Origin: JBQCHF01 sp051953655 | GTDB taxonomy: Bacteria; Actinomycetota; Actinomycetes; Motilibacterales; Motilibacteraceae | Direction of reading: 5' to 3' | DNA length: 62,955 bases | Assembly: GCA_051953655.1 (NCBI GenBank) | Contig: JBQCIO010000082.1 | Span: forward strand, 1 to 62,955 | In this document: one piece after another, positions 24,561 to 32,496 of the stretch | How the letters are laid out: each line of letters begins with the position of its first letter | How positions within the stretch are numbered: the first letter of the stretch is position 1 | Notes under the pieces: model-generated | The model's database searches: none | The model's input: the letters and a program-made list of their open reading frames with translations, nothing else | What the model was told of the DNA's origin: nothing | Program-made: the position numbers and the translations under genes

Positions 24561-25660
24561 CGGTCGGCTCCGCAGGCGCCGGCACCCCGGGCAACCCGGC
24601 GGACCCGGGCGAGGGCGTCCAGGTCTCCGACGAGCTGTCGGATCAGGTGCCGGGCCTGGACCTGCCGCGGCTCGCCGGGTTCTTCGCGGCGCAGGTCCCC
24701 GGCGCGGCCGGCGGGCCGCTGCGGGCGAAGGTGATCGCCGGCGGCAAGTCCAACCTCACCTACGAGGTCGACGACGGCGCCCGCACCTGGATCGTGCGCC
24801 GGCCGCCCCTGGGCCACGTGCTGGCCACGGCGCACGACATGAGCCGCGAGCACCGGGTCATGACCGCGCTGCGGGACACCGACGTGCCGGTGCCGGTCAC
24901 CTATGCGCTGTGCGAGGACGTCGACGTCGTCGGTGCTCCCTTCTACGTGATGAGCAAGGTGGAGGGGACGCCCTACCGCTTCGCCCGCCAGCTCGCCCCC
25001 CTGGGGGCCGAGCGGACCAGGGCCATCTCGGAGCGGATGACCGACACCCTCGCCGCGCTGCACCGGGTCGATCCCGCCGCCGTCGGGCTGGCCGACTTCG
25101 GCCGCCCCGAGGGGTTCCTGGCCCGTCAGGTGCGCCGCTGGAAGAAGCAGCTGGACGGCTCGCGCAGCCGCGAGCTGGCCGGCGCCGACGAGCTGCACGC
25201 CCTGCTGGAGCAGCACATCCCGGCCGAGCAGGCCCCGGCCGTGGTGCACGGCGACTACCGGCTGGACAACCTGCTGGTGGACGGGGACGACCAGGTCGCG
25301 GCCGTGCTCGACTGGGAGATGGCGACCATCGGCGATCCGCTCACCGACGTCGCTCTGCTGGTCGTCTACCAGTCGATGGCCGAGCAGTCGAACGGCTACG
25401 CGGTGGCCGACGCCTCCACCGCGCCCGGCTTCCTGGGCAACGCCGCGATGCTGGACCGCTACGCGCAGACGAGCGAGCGCGAGATGGGCGCGATGGGCTT
25501 CTACCTCGGCCTCGCCTACTTCAAGATCGCTGTGATCCTCGAAGGCATCCACTACCGCTACGTCCAGGGCCAGACCGTGGGCAGCGGGTTCGACACCGTG
25601 GGTCAGGTGGTCGAACCGCTGCTCGCCGCCGGCATCACCTCGCTGAAGGAGCACAGCTGA
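24557..25660 (+). CDS. APH/choline-kinase-fold phosphotransferase (ACAD10/11 kinase-domain-like, LvaA-like)
   Basis: This 367-residue protein-kinase-like phosphotransferase has the catalytic loop VVHGDYRLDN (H231, D233), the metal-binding Asp in LDWEMATIGDP (D252), and the N-lobe landmarks GGKSNLTYEV and WIVRRPP. This is the subgroup found as the first domain of ACAD11 and the middle domain of ACAD10, and as LvaA in levulinate catabolism, where it phosphorylates the 4-hydroxyl of a 4-hydroxyacyl-CoA. It is not an antibiotic-resistance enzyme by context. ATG 24557 overlaps the MaoC stop by 4 nt, and its own stop overlaps the ACAD start (TGATG). Confidence 0.92.
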   Translation: MTVGSAGAGTPGNPADPGEGVQVSDELSDQVPGLDLPRLAGFFAAQVPGAAGGPLRAKVIAGGKSNLTYEVDDGARTWIVRRPPLGHVLATAHDMSREHRVMTALRDTDVPVPVTYALCEDVDVVGAPFYVMSKVEGTPYRFARQLAPLGAERTRAISERMTDTLAALHRVDPAAVGLADFGRPEGFLARQVRRWKKQLDGSRSRELAGADELHALLEQHIPAEQAPAVVHGDYRLDNLLVDGDDQVAAVLDWEMATIGDPLTDVALLVVYQSMAEQSNGYAVADASTAPGFLGNAAMLDRYAQTSEREMGAMGFYLGLAYFKIAVILEGIHYRYVQGQTVGSGFDTVGQVVEPLLAAGITSLKEHS

Positions 25661-26907
25661 TGGAGTTCGCCCACGACGCCAAGACCGAGGAGCTCCGCCA
25701 GAACCTGCTGGGGTTCATGGACGAGCACGTCTACCCGGCCGAGCCGGTGTTCGCCGAGCAGCTGGCGGCGCTCGAGGACCGGTGGGCCTGGAGCGAGGTG
25801 CCGGTCCTCAAGGAGCTGCAGGCCAAGGCGCGCGACCGCGGCCTGTGGAACCTGTTCCTCCCGGGCAAGCACGGCGCGGGCCTGACCAACCTGCAGTACG
25901 CGCCGCTGGCCGAGATCACCGGGCGCAGCGGCCACCTCGCCCCCGCGGCCCTGAACTGCTCCGCGCCGGACACCGGGAACATGGAGGTGCTCAGCGAGTT
26001 CGGCACGCCGGAGCAGAAGGAGCGCTGGCTCGAGCCGCTGCTCGCCGCCGAGATCCGGTCCTCCTTCGCGATGACCGAGCCCGACGTCGCCTCCTCCGAC
26101 GCCACCAACATCAGCACCCGCATCGAGCGCGACGGCGACGACTACGTCATCAACGGGCGCAAGTGGTGGATCACCGGCGCGATGAACCCGAACGCCAGGA
26201 TCTTCATCGTCATGGGCAAGACCGACCCGACCGCCGACCGGCACCGCCAGCAGAGCCAGATCCTGGTGCCGCGCGACACACGCGGCCTGGTCGTGAAGCG
26301 GGGCATGGAGGTCTTCGGCTACGACGACCACGACCACGGCGGCCACGCCGAGCTCGAGTTCCACGACGTCCGGGTCCCGGCGACCAACCTGATCGGCAAC
26401 GAGGGCGACGGCTTCGCCATCGCCCAGGCCCGCCTCGGGCCGGGCCGCATCCACCACTGCATGCGCTCGATCGGTGTCGCCGAGCGTGCCATCGAGCTGA
26501 TGTGCACCCGCGCCGCGGACCGGGTGGCGTTCGGCAAGCCGCTGGCCGAGCAGGGCGTGATCCGCGACTGGATCGCCGAGGCGCGCGTGCGCGTGGAGCA
26601 GCTGCGGCTGCTGGTGCTCAAGACCGCCTGGCTCATGGACACGGTGGGCAACAAGGGCGCCCACACCGAGATCCAGGCGATCAAGATCGCCACCCCGGCC
26701 ACGGTCGAGTGGATCCTGGACAAGGCGATCCAGGTGCACGGCGCGGGCGGCCTGAGCCAGGACTTCCCGCTGGCCAACAGCTTCGCCGGCATCCGCACGC
26801 TGCGGTTCGCCGACGGTCCGGACGAGGTGCACAAGAACTCGCTCGCCCGCAACGAGATCAAGCGGCAGGTGGCCGCCCGGGCGGCCCGTCAGGGGGAGGG
26901 TGCATGA
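25660..26907 (+). CDS. Acyl-CoA dehydrogenase, ACAD10/11-like (LvaC-like)
   Basis: This 415-residue acyl-CoA dehydrogenase-fold flavoprotein has SSFAMTEPDVASSDATNI, YVINGRKWWITGA, FGYDDHDHGGHAEL and the C-terminal LRFADGPDEVHKNSLAR. In ordinary acyl-CoA dehydrogenases the last motif is YEGTxxIQ with the catalytic Glu; here the same place is Ala-Asp-Gly, giving D385, as in ACAD10/ACAD11. That group works with the APH-type kinase to turn phosphorylated 4-hydroxyacyl-CoA into an enoyl- and then 3-hydroxyacyl-CoA, so plain dehydrogenation may not be its main job. Its start overlaps the kinase stop by 1 nt, indicating tight coupling. Confidence 0.93.
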   Translation: MEFAHDAKTEELRQNLLGFMDEHVYPAEPVFAEQLAALEDRWAWSEVPVLKELQAKARDRGLWNLFLPGKHGAGLTNLQYAPLAEITGRSGHLAPAALNCSAPDTGNMEVLSEFGTPEQKERWLEPLLAAEIRSSFAMTEPDVASSDATNISTRIERDGDDYVINGRKWWITGAMNPNARIFIVMGKTDPTADRHRQQSQILVPRDTRGLVVKRGMEVFGYDDHDHGGHAELEFHDVRVPATNLIGNEGDGFAIAQARLGPGRIHHCMRSIGVAERAIELMCTRAADRVAFGKPLAEQGVIRDWIAEARVRVEQLRLLVLKTAWLMDTVGNKGAHTEIQAIKIATPATVEWILDKAIQVHGAGGLSQDFPLANSFAGIRTLRFADGPDEVHKNSLARNEIKRQVAARAARQGEGA

Positions 26908-28097
26908 CCGACGACACCGCGTTGCGCGAGGACCTGCGCGGGCGGGTCGAGAAGCTGCTCGCCGAGCACCCGCCGGGCGGCACGGACCGGCTCGAGTTCC
27001 TGCGCGCCCGCTTCGACGCCGGGCTGGCGTGGGTGCACTTCCCCGAGGGCCTCGGCGGCCTCGGCCTGCCGCGGGCGCTGCAGACCCACGTCGACGAGCT
27101 GCTCGAGGCGGCCGGCGCGCCGGACAACGAGCCGCGGCGCAACGGGATCGGCCTGGGCATGGCCGCGCCGACCATCCTCGCCTTCGGCACGCAGGAGCAG
27201 AAGGAACGGTTCCTGCGGCCGCTGTGGACCGGCGAGGAGATCTGGTGCCAGCTGTTCTCCGAGCCCGGTGCCGGCTCGGACCTGGCCGCCCTCGGCACCC
27301 GCGCCGTCCGCGACGGCGACGAGTGGGTCGTCAACGGCCAGAAGGTGTGGACCTCCGGCGCGCACAAGGCCCGCTGGGCCATCCTCGTGGCCCGCACCAA
27401 CCCGGACGTCCCCAAGCACGCCGGCATCACCTACTTCCTGTGCGACATGACCGACCCCGGCGTCGACGTCCGCCCGTTGCGGCAGATCACCGGTGAGGCC
27501 GAGTTCAACGAGGTCTTCCTCACCGACGTCCGCATCCCCGACGCGCACCGGCTCGGTCCCGAGGGCGCGGGCTGGAAGGTCGCCAACGCCACGCTCATGA
27601 ACGAGCGGGTGGCGATCGGGGGCGGGGCCGCCCCGCGCGAGGCCGGCATGATCGGCGTGGTGGCGAAGACCTGGCGCGAGCGGCCGGAGCTGCGCCAGCC
27701 CGAGCTGCACGACCGGCTGATGACGCTGTGGGTGGAGTCCGAGGTCGCGCGCCTGACGGGCATGCGGCTGCGGCAGAAGCTCGCCGTCGGTGCGCCGGGC
27801 CCCGAGGGCTCGGCGATGAAGCTGGTCTTCGCCCGGCTCAACCAGCAGCTGAGCGGACTCGAGCTCGAGCTGCTCGGCGAGGACGGCCTGCGCTTCTCGG
27901 ACTGGACGATGCGCCGGCCCGAGGTGGTCGAGTTCACCGGCCGCGACGCCGGCTACCGCTACCTGCGGGCCAAGGGGAACTCCATCGAGGGCGGCACCTC
28001 GGAGATCCTGCGCAACATCGTCGCCGAGCGCGTGCTGGGGCTCCCGCCCGAGCACCGCGTGGACAAGGACAAGGCCTGGAAGGACCTGCCCCGATGA
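26904..28097 (+). CDS. Acyl-CoA dehydrogenase, probable catalytic subunit of a heteromeric pair
   Basis: This 397-residue ACAD has CQLFSEPGAGSDLAAL, WVVNGQKVWTSGA, and the C-terminal NSIEGGTSEILRNIVAERVLG. It is of the FadE type found in pairs in actinobacteria (like the steroid side-chain ChsE subunits), in which one subunit holds the active site and FAD contacts. It overlaps both neighbours by 4 nt (ATGA). The partner is the next gene, which is degenerate in the active-site region. The substrate could be a branched or cyclic acyl-CoA. Confidence 0.92.
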   Translation: MTDDTALREDLRGRVEKLLAEHPPGGTDRLEFLRARFDAGLAWVHFPEGLGGLGLPRALQTHVDELLEAAGAPDNEPRRNGIGLGMAAPTILAFGTQEQKERFLRPLWTGEEIWCQLFSEPGAGSDLAALGTRAVRDGDEWVVNGQKVWTSGAHKARWAILVARTNPDVPKHAGITYFLCDMTDPGVDVRPLRQITGEAEFNEVFLTDVRIPDAHRLGPEGAGWKVANATLMNERVAIGGGAAPREAGMIGVVAKTWRERPELRQPELHDRLMTLWVESEVARLTGMRLRQKLAVGAPGPEGSAMKLVFARLNQQLSGLELELLGEDGLRFSDWTMRRPEVVEFTGRDAGYRYLRAKGNSIEGGTSEILRNIVAERVLGLPPEHRVDKDKAWKDLPR

Positions 28098-29260
28098 CGG
28101 CCCCCACGACCGCCCCCACCGCCGTCCCGCACGCGGGCGAGCCGAACCTGCTGCCCTCCGACGTCGAGGAGTCGCTGCGCGAGAGCGTGCGCGACCTGCT
28201 GGCGGACCGGTGCCCGACGGACAAGGTCATCCGGGTCTACGACGGGGACACGTCGGTGCAGGCCCCGCTGTGGCGGGCCCTGTCCCGGGACCTCGGGCTG
28301 GCCGGGCTGCTGGTGCCCGAGGAGCTCGGCGGCGCCGGCGCCTCGGCCCGCGAGGGCGCCGTGGTGCTCGAGGAGCTCGGCCGCGCCGCTGCGCCGGTGC
28401 CGTTCCTGACCAGTGCGGTGGTGGCCACCTCGGCCCTGCTGGCCGGGGTGGGCGCCCCGGGAGCCAGCGACGGCGTGGCCGCCCTGCTCGGCCGTCTGGC
28501 TGCGGGGGAGTCGACCGCCGCACTGGCGGTCCCCTTCGCGACCGCGGCGTTCTCCTACGAGCCGTCGGTGACCACCGACGGAAGCCTGTCGGGGCGGGTC
28601 ACCTCGGTGGCCGGTGCGCTGGAAGCCGACGTCCTGCTGGTGCCGGTGGCCGGACCGATGGGCACCGAGCTGCACCTGGTCCAGGCAGCCGACGCGCGGG
28701 TCGAGCCGGTCGTGTCGCTCGACATGACCCGTCAGCTGGCCGACGTCGACCTCACCGGCGTGCCGTCCGTGCCGCTGCTGCCGGCGGGCACGGCGGCCGC
28801 GGCCTCGGCCGTCCGCGAGGCGCTGCTGGTCGGCGCGGCCCTGATGGCCGCCGAGCAGGTCGGCGTGGCGCAGTGGTGCCTGGACGCCACGGTCGCGTAC
28901 CTCAAGCAGCGCAAGCAGTTCGGCCGGGTGGTCGGCGGCTTCCAGGCGCTCAAGCACCGCCTGGCCGACCTCTACGTCACGGTCGAGTCGGCCTCCGCCG
29001 CGGCCCGCTACGCCGCCGCCACGGTGGCCGACGGCGACCCGGACCGCGAGGTGGCCGCCTCGGTGGCCCAGGCCTACTGCTCGCCCGCCGCGGTGACCGC
29101 CGCCGAGGAGGCCGTCCAGCTGCACGGCGGCATCGGCATGACCTGGGAGCACCCGGCGCACCTGTTCCTCAAGCGCGCCAAGGCCGACTCCATCGGGCTG
29201 GGCACCGCCGGCGCCCACCGCCGCCACCTGGCCGAGCTGGTGGACCTGCCCTCGGCTTAG
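28094..29260 (+). CDS. Acyl-CoA dehydrogenase-like, probable non-catalytic partner subunit
   Basis: This 388-residue protein keeps the ACAD N- and C-terminal helical domains (LGLAGLLVPEELGGAGAS, YLKQRKQFGRVVGGFQALKH, EEAVQLHGGIGMTWEHPAHL) but the central beta domain is weak, and the FAD motif (TEPxxGSD) and the catalytic YEG motif are absent: the C-terminus reads LKRAKADSIGLGTAGAHRR. This is the pattern of the inactive subunit in alpha2-beta2 acyl-CoA dehydrogenases, so it probably forms a complex with the previous gene product. It is the last gene of the operon and is followed by a bidirectional hairpin. Confidence 0.88.
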   Translation: MTAPTTAPTAVPHAGEPNLLPSDVEESLRESVRDLLADRCPTDKVIRVYDGDTSVQAPLWRALSRDLGLAGLLVPEELGGAGASAREGAVVLEELGRAAAPVPFLTSAVVATSALLAGVGAPGASDGVAALLGRLAAGESTAALAVPFATAAFSYEPSVTTDGSLSGRVTSVAGALEADVLLVPVAGPMGTELHLVQAADARVEPVVSLDMTRQLADVDLTGVPSVPLLPAGTAAAASAVREALLVGAALMAAEQVGVAQWCLDATVAYLKQRKQFGRVVGGFQALKHRLADLYVTVESASAAARYAAATVADGDPDREVAASVAQAYCSPAAVTAAEEAVQLHGGIGMTWEHPAHLFLKRAKADSIGLGTAGAHRRHLAELVDLPSA

Positions 29261-29303
29261 GGGCCCGTCCCGCTGCCAACGATCACGTTCACGTGACCGT
29301 GGG

Positions 29304-29342
29304 TCGCTCCCCCCCGTGAATTCAATACACGGGGGGAAGCGA
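29304..29342. terminator. Bidirectional terminator hairpin
   Basis: A 15-bp stem with one mismatch (29304-29318 against 29328-29342, C7/G6 core, loop AATTCAATA) lies between the convergent operon end and the second TetR gene. Confidence 0.8.
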
Positions 29343-29369
29343 CCAATTGCGGCGCAGAGCCCCGGGAGC

Positions 29370-29987
29370 TCACCCCGGGAAGCTCGCCTCCAGCCCGCTC
29401 ACCAGCGCCTGCAGGCCCAGCTCGAAGCTGTCCCGGTCGATGCGTGCCGCCTGCTCGCGCAGCCGGTGGGCCTGGCGCAGGTTGGGGTAGCGGTCGAGGT
29501 AGACCTGGACGTCGTCGGCGAACCCGCTGGCGAACGGGGTGGACGCCGCGCCGATGACGAGGTACTTCACTGCGCCGGCCACCGTGGTCGCCGCCCGCGG
29601 CGGCCACCCGGCCGAGACCAGGCCGCCGTGCACGGCGTCGGCCATGGCCAGGAAGTCCTCGCGGTTGCCCGCACCGGAGGCCACCAGCGGCACGGCGTTG
29701 GGGTGGGCCGCCAGCGAGGCGCGGTAGGAGCGCGCCCAGGTGAGCAGGCCCTCGCGCCAGCCTCGCGCGAACCCGGAGGTGTCCACCGCCCGGGTGAGCA
29801 GGTTCGCCACCGCGTCCAGCACCTCGTCGCGGTTGCGGTAGTGGCTGTAGAGCGAGGCGGCCTGTACACCGAGCTCCTGCGCCAGCCTGCGCATCGACAG
29901 CGCCGTCAGGCCCTCGGCGTCGACGATGGCCAGGGCGGTGTCGCGGATCAGCTCGCGGCTGAGCAGCGGGGTGCGGGGTCGGGCCAC
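29370..29987 (-). CDS. TetR-family regulator (TetR_C-type ligand domain)
   Basis: This 205-residue TetR protein has the helix-turn-helix LTALSMRRLAQELGVQAASL followed by YSHYRNRDEVLDAV, resembling the TetR class with a tetracyclin-repressor-type C-terminal domain. The GTG start at 29987 has AAGGAGG upstream. It is divergent from the acyl-CoA dehydrogenase at 30082, and a 27-bp near-perfect palindrome lies between them, so it probably controls 30082-34017. Confidence 0.9.
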   Translation of the reverse strand: MARPRTPLLSRELIRDTALAIVDAEGLTALSMRRLAQELGVQAASLYSHYRNRDEVLDAVANLLTRAVDTSGFARGWREGLLTWARSYRASLAAHPNAVPLVASGAGNREDFLAMADAVHGGLVSAGWPPRAATTVAGAVKYLVIGAASTPFASGFADDVQVYLDRYPNLRQAHRLREQAARIDRDSFELGLQALVSGLEASFPG

Positions 29988-30023
29988 GGCGCCCTCCTTG
30001 GCAGGTCGGACCGAGGTGGCGTA

Positions 30024-30050
30024 CCATAACCTAACGCTGTTCGGTTATGG
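30024..30050. promoter_or_regulatory. Candidate TetR operator (27-bp palindrome)
   Basis: The arms CCATAACC (30024-30031) and GGTTATGG (30043-30050) are perfect inverted repeats, with a further inner pair AAC/GTT; 11 of 13 base pairs match. It lies 36 nt upstream of the TetR start and 31 nt upstream of the acyl-CoA dehydrogenase start, in unusually AT-rich DNA that may include the -10 regions. Confidence 0.8.
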
Positions 30051-30081
30051 GCAGCACCCCCGACGCCGTGGGAGACCACCG

Positions 30082-31233
30082 ATGGACCTGACCCTCACCG
30101 AGGAGCAGCGCAGCTTCCAGCAGCTCGCCCGCGAGTTCCTGGAGAAGGAGGTCGTGCCGCACCGCGCCGAGTGGGACCGCGTCGAGTCGGTCGACACCGC
30201 GATCATCCCCAAGATGGGCGACCTCGGCTTCTTCGGCCTGACCATCCCGGAGGAGTACGGCGGCATCGGCGGGGACAACCTCACCTACTGCCTCGCCATG
30301 GAGGAGCTCGGCCGCGCCGACTCCGCGGTCCGCGGCATCGTCTCGGTCTCCAACGGCCTGGTCGGCAAGGTGCTGGTCAGCCACGGCACCGAGGAGCAGA
30401 AGCAGCAGTGGCTGCCCGGCATCGCCACCGGGCGCAAGCTCGCCTGCTTCGGACTCACCGAGCCGGACAACGGCTCCGACGCCGGCAACCTGCGCACCCG
30501 CGCCGTCCGTGACGGCGACGAGTACGTCGTCAACGGCAGCAAGGTGTTCATCACCAACGGCACCTGGGCCGACGTCTGCCTGCTGTTCGCCCGCACCGGC
30601 GGCCCCGGCGCCCGCGGCGTCTCGGCGTTCCTGGTGCCCACCGACACCCCCGGCTTCGGTCGGCGCGAGATCAAGGGCAAGCTCGGGCTGCGCGGCCAGG
30701 CCACCGCCGAGCTCAGCCTGGAGGACGTGCGCGTGCCGGCCTCGGCGCTGGTCGGCGAGGAGGGCCAGGGCTTCAAGATCGCCATGTACTCGCTGGACAA
30801 GGGCCGGGTGAGCGTGGCCGCCGGCTGCGTCGGCATTGTGCAGGGCTGCCTCGAGGCCGCGGTCTCGCACGCCACCGAGCGCCAGCAGTTCGGCCGGCCG
30901 ATCGCCTCGTTCCAGCTGGTGCAGGACATGATCGCCGACATCTCCGTGGACGCCGACGCCGCCCGCATGCTCGTGTGGCGCGCCGCCGACCTCATCGACC
31001 GCGGCGAGCCGTTCGGCACCGCGGCCTCCAAGGCCAAGTACTTCGCGAGCGAGGCCGCGGTCCGCGCGGCCAACCTGGCGGTGCAGGTCTTCGGTGGCTA
31101 CGGCTACATCGACGAGTACCCGGTGCAGAAGTACCTTCGCGACGCCCGCGTCATGACCCTCTACGAGGGCACCAGCCAGATCCAGAAGCTCATCATCGGC
31201 CGGGCCGAGACCGGCATCAGCGCGTTCGTCTGA
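30082..31233 (+). CDS. Acyl-CoA dehydrogenase
   Basis: This 383-residue canonical acyl-CoA dehydrogenase has CFGLTEPDNGSDAGNL (FAD), YVVNGSKVFITNG, ERQQFGRPIASFQ, and the catalytic Glu in LYEGTSQIQKLIIGR. It should oxidise a saturated acyl-CoA to the trans-2-enoyl-CoA with an electron-transfer flavoprotein as acceptor. It is the first gene after the palindromic TetR operator, and 31 nt separate it from the next dehydrogenase. Confidence 0.95.
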   Translation: MDLTLTEEQRSFQQLAREFLEKEVVPHRAEWDRVESVDTAIIPKMGDLGFFGLTIPEEYGGIGGDNLTYCLAMEELGRADSAVRGIVSVSNGLVGKVLVSHGTEEQKQQWLPGIATGRKLACFGLTEPDNGSDAGNLRTRAVRDGDEYVVNGSKVFITNGTWADVCLLFARTGGPGARGVSAFLVPTDTPGFGRREIKGKLGLRGQATAELSLEDVRVPASALVGEEGQGFKIAMYSLDKGRVSVAAGCVGIVQGCLEAAVSHATERQQFGRPIASFQLVQDMIADISVDADAARMLVWRAADLIDRGEPFGTAASKAKYFASEAAVRAANLAVQVFGGYGYIDEYPVQKYLRDARVMTLYEGTSQIQKLIIGRAETGISAFV

Positions 31234-31264
31234 GCCTCGCCCCGCCCGGCAGAAGGAGCCCGTC

Positions 31265-32443
31265 ATGGCCAGCACCACCCCGCAGTCCCCGCTCGGCCTG
31301 TTCGGCACCGACGCCCTCCTCGACGACGAGGAGCGCGCCATCCGCGACACCGTGCGCCGGTTCGTGGACGACAAGGTCAAGCCCAACATCGCCGAGTGGT
31401 TCGAGTCGGCCACCATCCCGGCCCGCGACCTGGCCAAGGAGCTCGTTGCCGTCGGCCTGCTCGGCATGCACCTGGAGGGCTACGGCTGCGCCGGCACCAG
31501 CGCCACGGCCTACGGCCTGGCCTGCATGGAGCTCGAGGCCGGCGACTCCGGCCTGCGCAGCCTGGTGTCCGTGCAGGGCTCGCTGGCCATGTTCGCCATC
31601 TGGCGGTGGGGCAGCGAGGAGCAGAAGCAGGAGTGGCTGCCGCGGATGGCGGCCGGCGAGGCCATCGGCTGCTTCGGGCTGACCGAGCCGGACTTCGGCT
31701 CCAACCCCGGCGGCATGCGCACCCGCGCCCGTCGTGACGGCTCGGACTGGGTCATCGACGGCACCAAGATGTGGATCACCAACGGATCGGTGGCCGACGT
31801 CGCGGTGGTGTGGGCGCAGACCGACGACAAGATCCGCGGCTTCGTCGTGCCCACCGACACCCCCGGCTTCTCCGCCCCCGAGATCAAGCGCAAGCTCTCG
31901 CTGCGCGCGTCGGTCACGGCCGAGCTGGTCCTCGACGGCGTCCGCGTGCCCGAGTCGGCGATGCTGCCCGAGGCCCGCGGCCTGTCCGGCCCGCTGTCCT
32001 GCTTGAACGAGGCCCGTTTCGGCATCGTCTTCGGTGCGCTGGGCGCGGCCCGCGACTGCCTCGAGACCGCCATCGCCTACAGCCAGGACCGCGAGATCTT
32101 CGACAAGCCGCTGGCCGGCTACCAGCTCACCCAGGCCAAGCTCGCCGACATGACCCTCGAGCTGGGCAAGGGCATGCTGCTCGCCCTGCACCTCGGACGC
32201 TTGAAGGACGAGCACCGGCTCGACCCGCGCCAGGTGAGCCTGGGCAAGCTCAACAACGTCCGCGAGGCGATCGCCATCGCCCGCGAGTGCCGCACGCTGC
32301 TCGGCGGCAACGGCATCACGCTCGAGTACCCGGTGCTGCGCCACGCCAACAACCTCGAGTCCGTCCTCACCTACGAGGGCACCTCCGAGGTCCACCAGCT
32401 GGTGATCGGCCAGGCGCTCACCGGGCAGGACGCCTTCCGGTAG
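31265..32443 (+). CDS. Acyl-CoA dehydrogenase, glutaryl-CoA dehydrogenase-like
   Basis: This 392-residue protein has GCFGLTEPDFGSNPGGMRTR (the GSNPxxM pattern of the glutaryl-CoA dehydrogenase group), WVIDGTKMWITNGSVAD, and TYEGTSEVHQLVIGQALTG with the catalytic Glu. Glutaryl-CoA dehydrogenases also decarboxylate glutaconyl-CoA; whether the dicarboxylate-binding residues are present cannot be settled by eye. AAGGAG precedes ATG 31265. Confidence 0.92.
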   Translation: MASTTPQSPLGLFGTDALLDDEERAIRDTVRRFVDDKVKPNIAEWFESATIPARDLAKELVAVGLLGMHLEGYGCAGTSATAYGLACMELEAGDSGLRSLVSVQGSLAMFAIWRWGSEEQKQEWLPRMAAGEAIGCFGLTEPDFGSNPGGMRTRARRDGSDWVIDGTKMWITNGSVADVAVVWAQTDDKIRGFVVPTDTPGFSAPEIKRKLSLRASVTAELVLDGVRVPESAMLPEARGLSGPLSCLNEARFGIVFGALGAARDCLETAIAYSQDREIFDKPLAGYQLTQAKLADMTLELGKGMLLALHLGRLKDEHRLDPRQVSLGKLNNVREAIAIARECRTLLGGNGITLEYPVLRHANNLESVLTYEGTSEVHQLVIGQALTGQDAFR

Positions 32444-32496
32444 TACGGTCTGGCGCACGGCGCACCGGGGCGTCGGAGCGGACGGGAGACGACGAC

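Noticed and set aside
24557..25660. Aminoglycoside phosphotransferase (antibiotic resistance)
   Set aside because: The fold motifs are shared, but the operon context and the ACAD10/11-type sequence landmarks point to an acyl-CoA-linked kinase.
29278..29300. GATCACGT-containing hairpin sequences here and at 61527-61550 as a possible dispersed repeat family
   Set aside because: Only two loosely similar copies are visible, both in terminator regions; likely chance similarity of hairpin DNA.
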